A DNA stretch of 46,580 nt from positions 1-46,580 of the forward strand of contig NZ_CVSX01000011.1 in the NCBI RefSeq assembly GCF_001180305.1, read 5' to 3'. Source of the stretch: Prochlorococcus marinus. GTDB lineage: Bacteria > Cyanobacteriota > Cyanobacteriia > PCC-6307 > Cyanobiaceae. Each line of letters starts with the position of its first letter. The first letter of the stretch is position 1. The translations under genes were made by a program, and so were the position numbers. Positions 46,454-46,580 of this stretch are shown here, one piece after another. Under the pieces are notes generated by a model. The model saw only the letters and a program-made list of their open reading frames with translations, did not search any database and had not been told where the DNA came from.

Positions 46454-46580
<127 letters not shown>

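Overview
The window looks like core genome of a high-light Prochlorococcus. Base composition is very AT-rich and genes are packed tightly with many non-ATG starts. The gene set fits that lineage: a degenerate single-bilin phycoerythrin beta chain with a CpeS-type lyase, the ndhCKJ, rubA-ycf48-psbEFLJ, psbBT and petBD clusters, minCDE, and the start of an rRNA operon. The lineage call rests on gene content and order recognised from memory, not on a search. I see no mobile element, CRISPR array, prophage or genomic island.

Layout. 1-6.0 kb: C-terminally cut RecB-like nuclease (minus), phosphohexomutase and rdgB (plus), then carotenoid oxygenase, hisB and fabI (minus). 6.1-12.8 kb: redoxin, DegT-type aminotransferase, photolyase plus NUDIX hydrolase, folK, and the Mg-chelatase subunit chlD. 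12.8-20.0 kb: an Mla-like lipid transport pair, a YvcK/CofD-like protein, ndhCKJ, and the photosystem assembly/cytochrome b559 operon rubA-ycf48-psbE-psbF-psbL-psbJ. 20.0-27.0 kb: mtnP, an oxidoreductase-SelD fusion, a CCA-adding-type nucleotidyltransferase, a UvrD/PcrA helicase and a small coiled-coil protein. 27.2-29.7 kb: cpeB, cpeS, a 59-aa protein, a VTT membrane protein and a secreted hypothetical. 29.8-36.0 kb (minus): tRNA-Phe, sugar kinase, metK, rpsA, nrdR, psbT, psbB. 36.2-38.6 kb (plus): ferredoxin, psbM, prmC, tsaC-like, a small membrane protein, then tRNA-Thr (minus). 38.6-43.2 kb (minus): minE, minD, minC, an HD hydrolase and ctpA. 43.2-46.6 kb: petB and petD (plus), neutral invertase (minus), a roughly 600-bp non-coding leader, and the 5' end of 16S rRNA.

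Functionally the window is dominated by photosynthesis: photosystem II subunits (psbB, T, E, F, L, J, M), photosystem assembly factors (rubA, ycf48), D1 maturation (ctpA), cytochrome b6f (petB, petD), NDH-1 (ndhC, K, J), chlorophyll synthesis (chlD) and residual phycoerythrin. Around these sit central metabolism, cell division placement and translation genes. No clearly new multi-gene system is visible. The observations most worth a second look are small: interlocking inverted repeats in the psbE leader, palindromes and hairpins in the rpsA and ndhC/rubA regulatory regions, structured motifs in the 16S leader, the oxidoreductase-SelD fusion, and the 59-aa gene overlapping cpeS.
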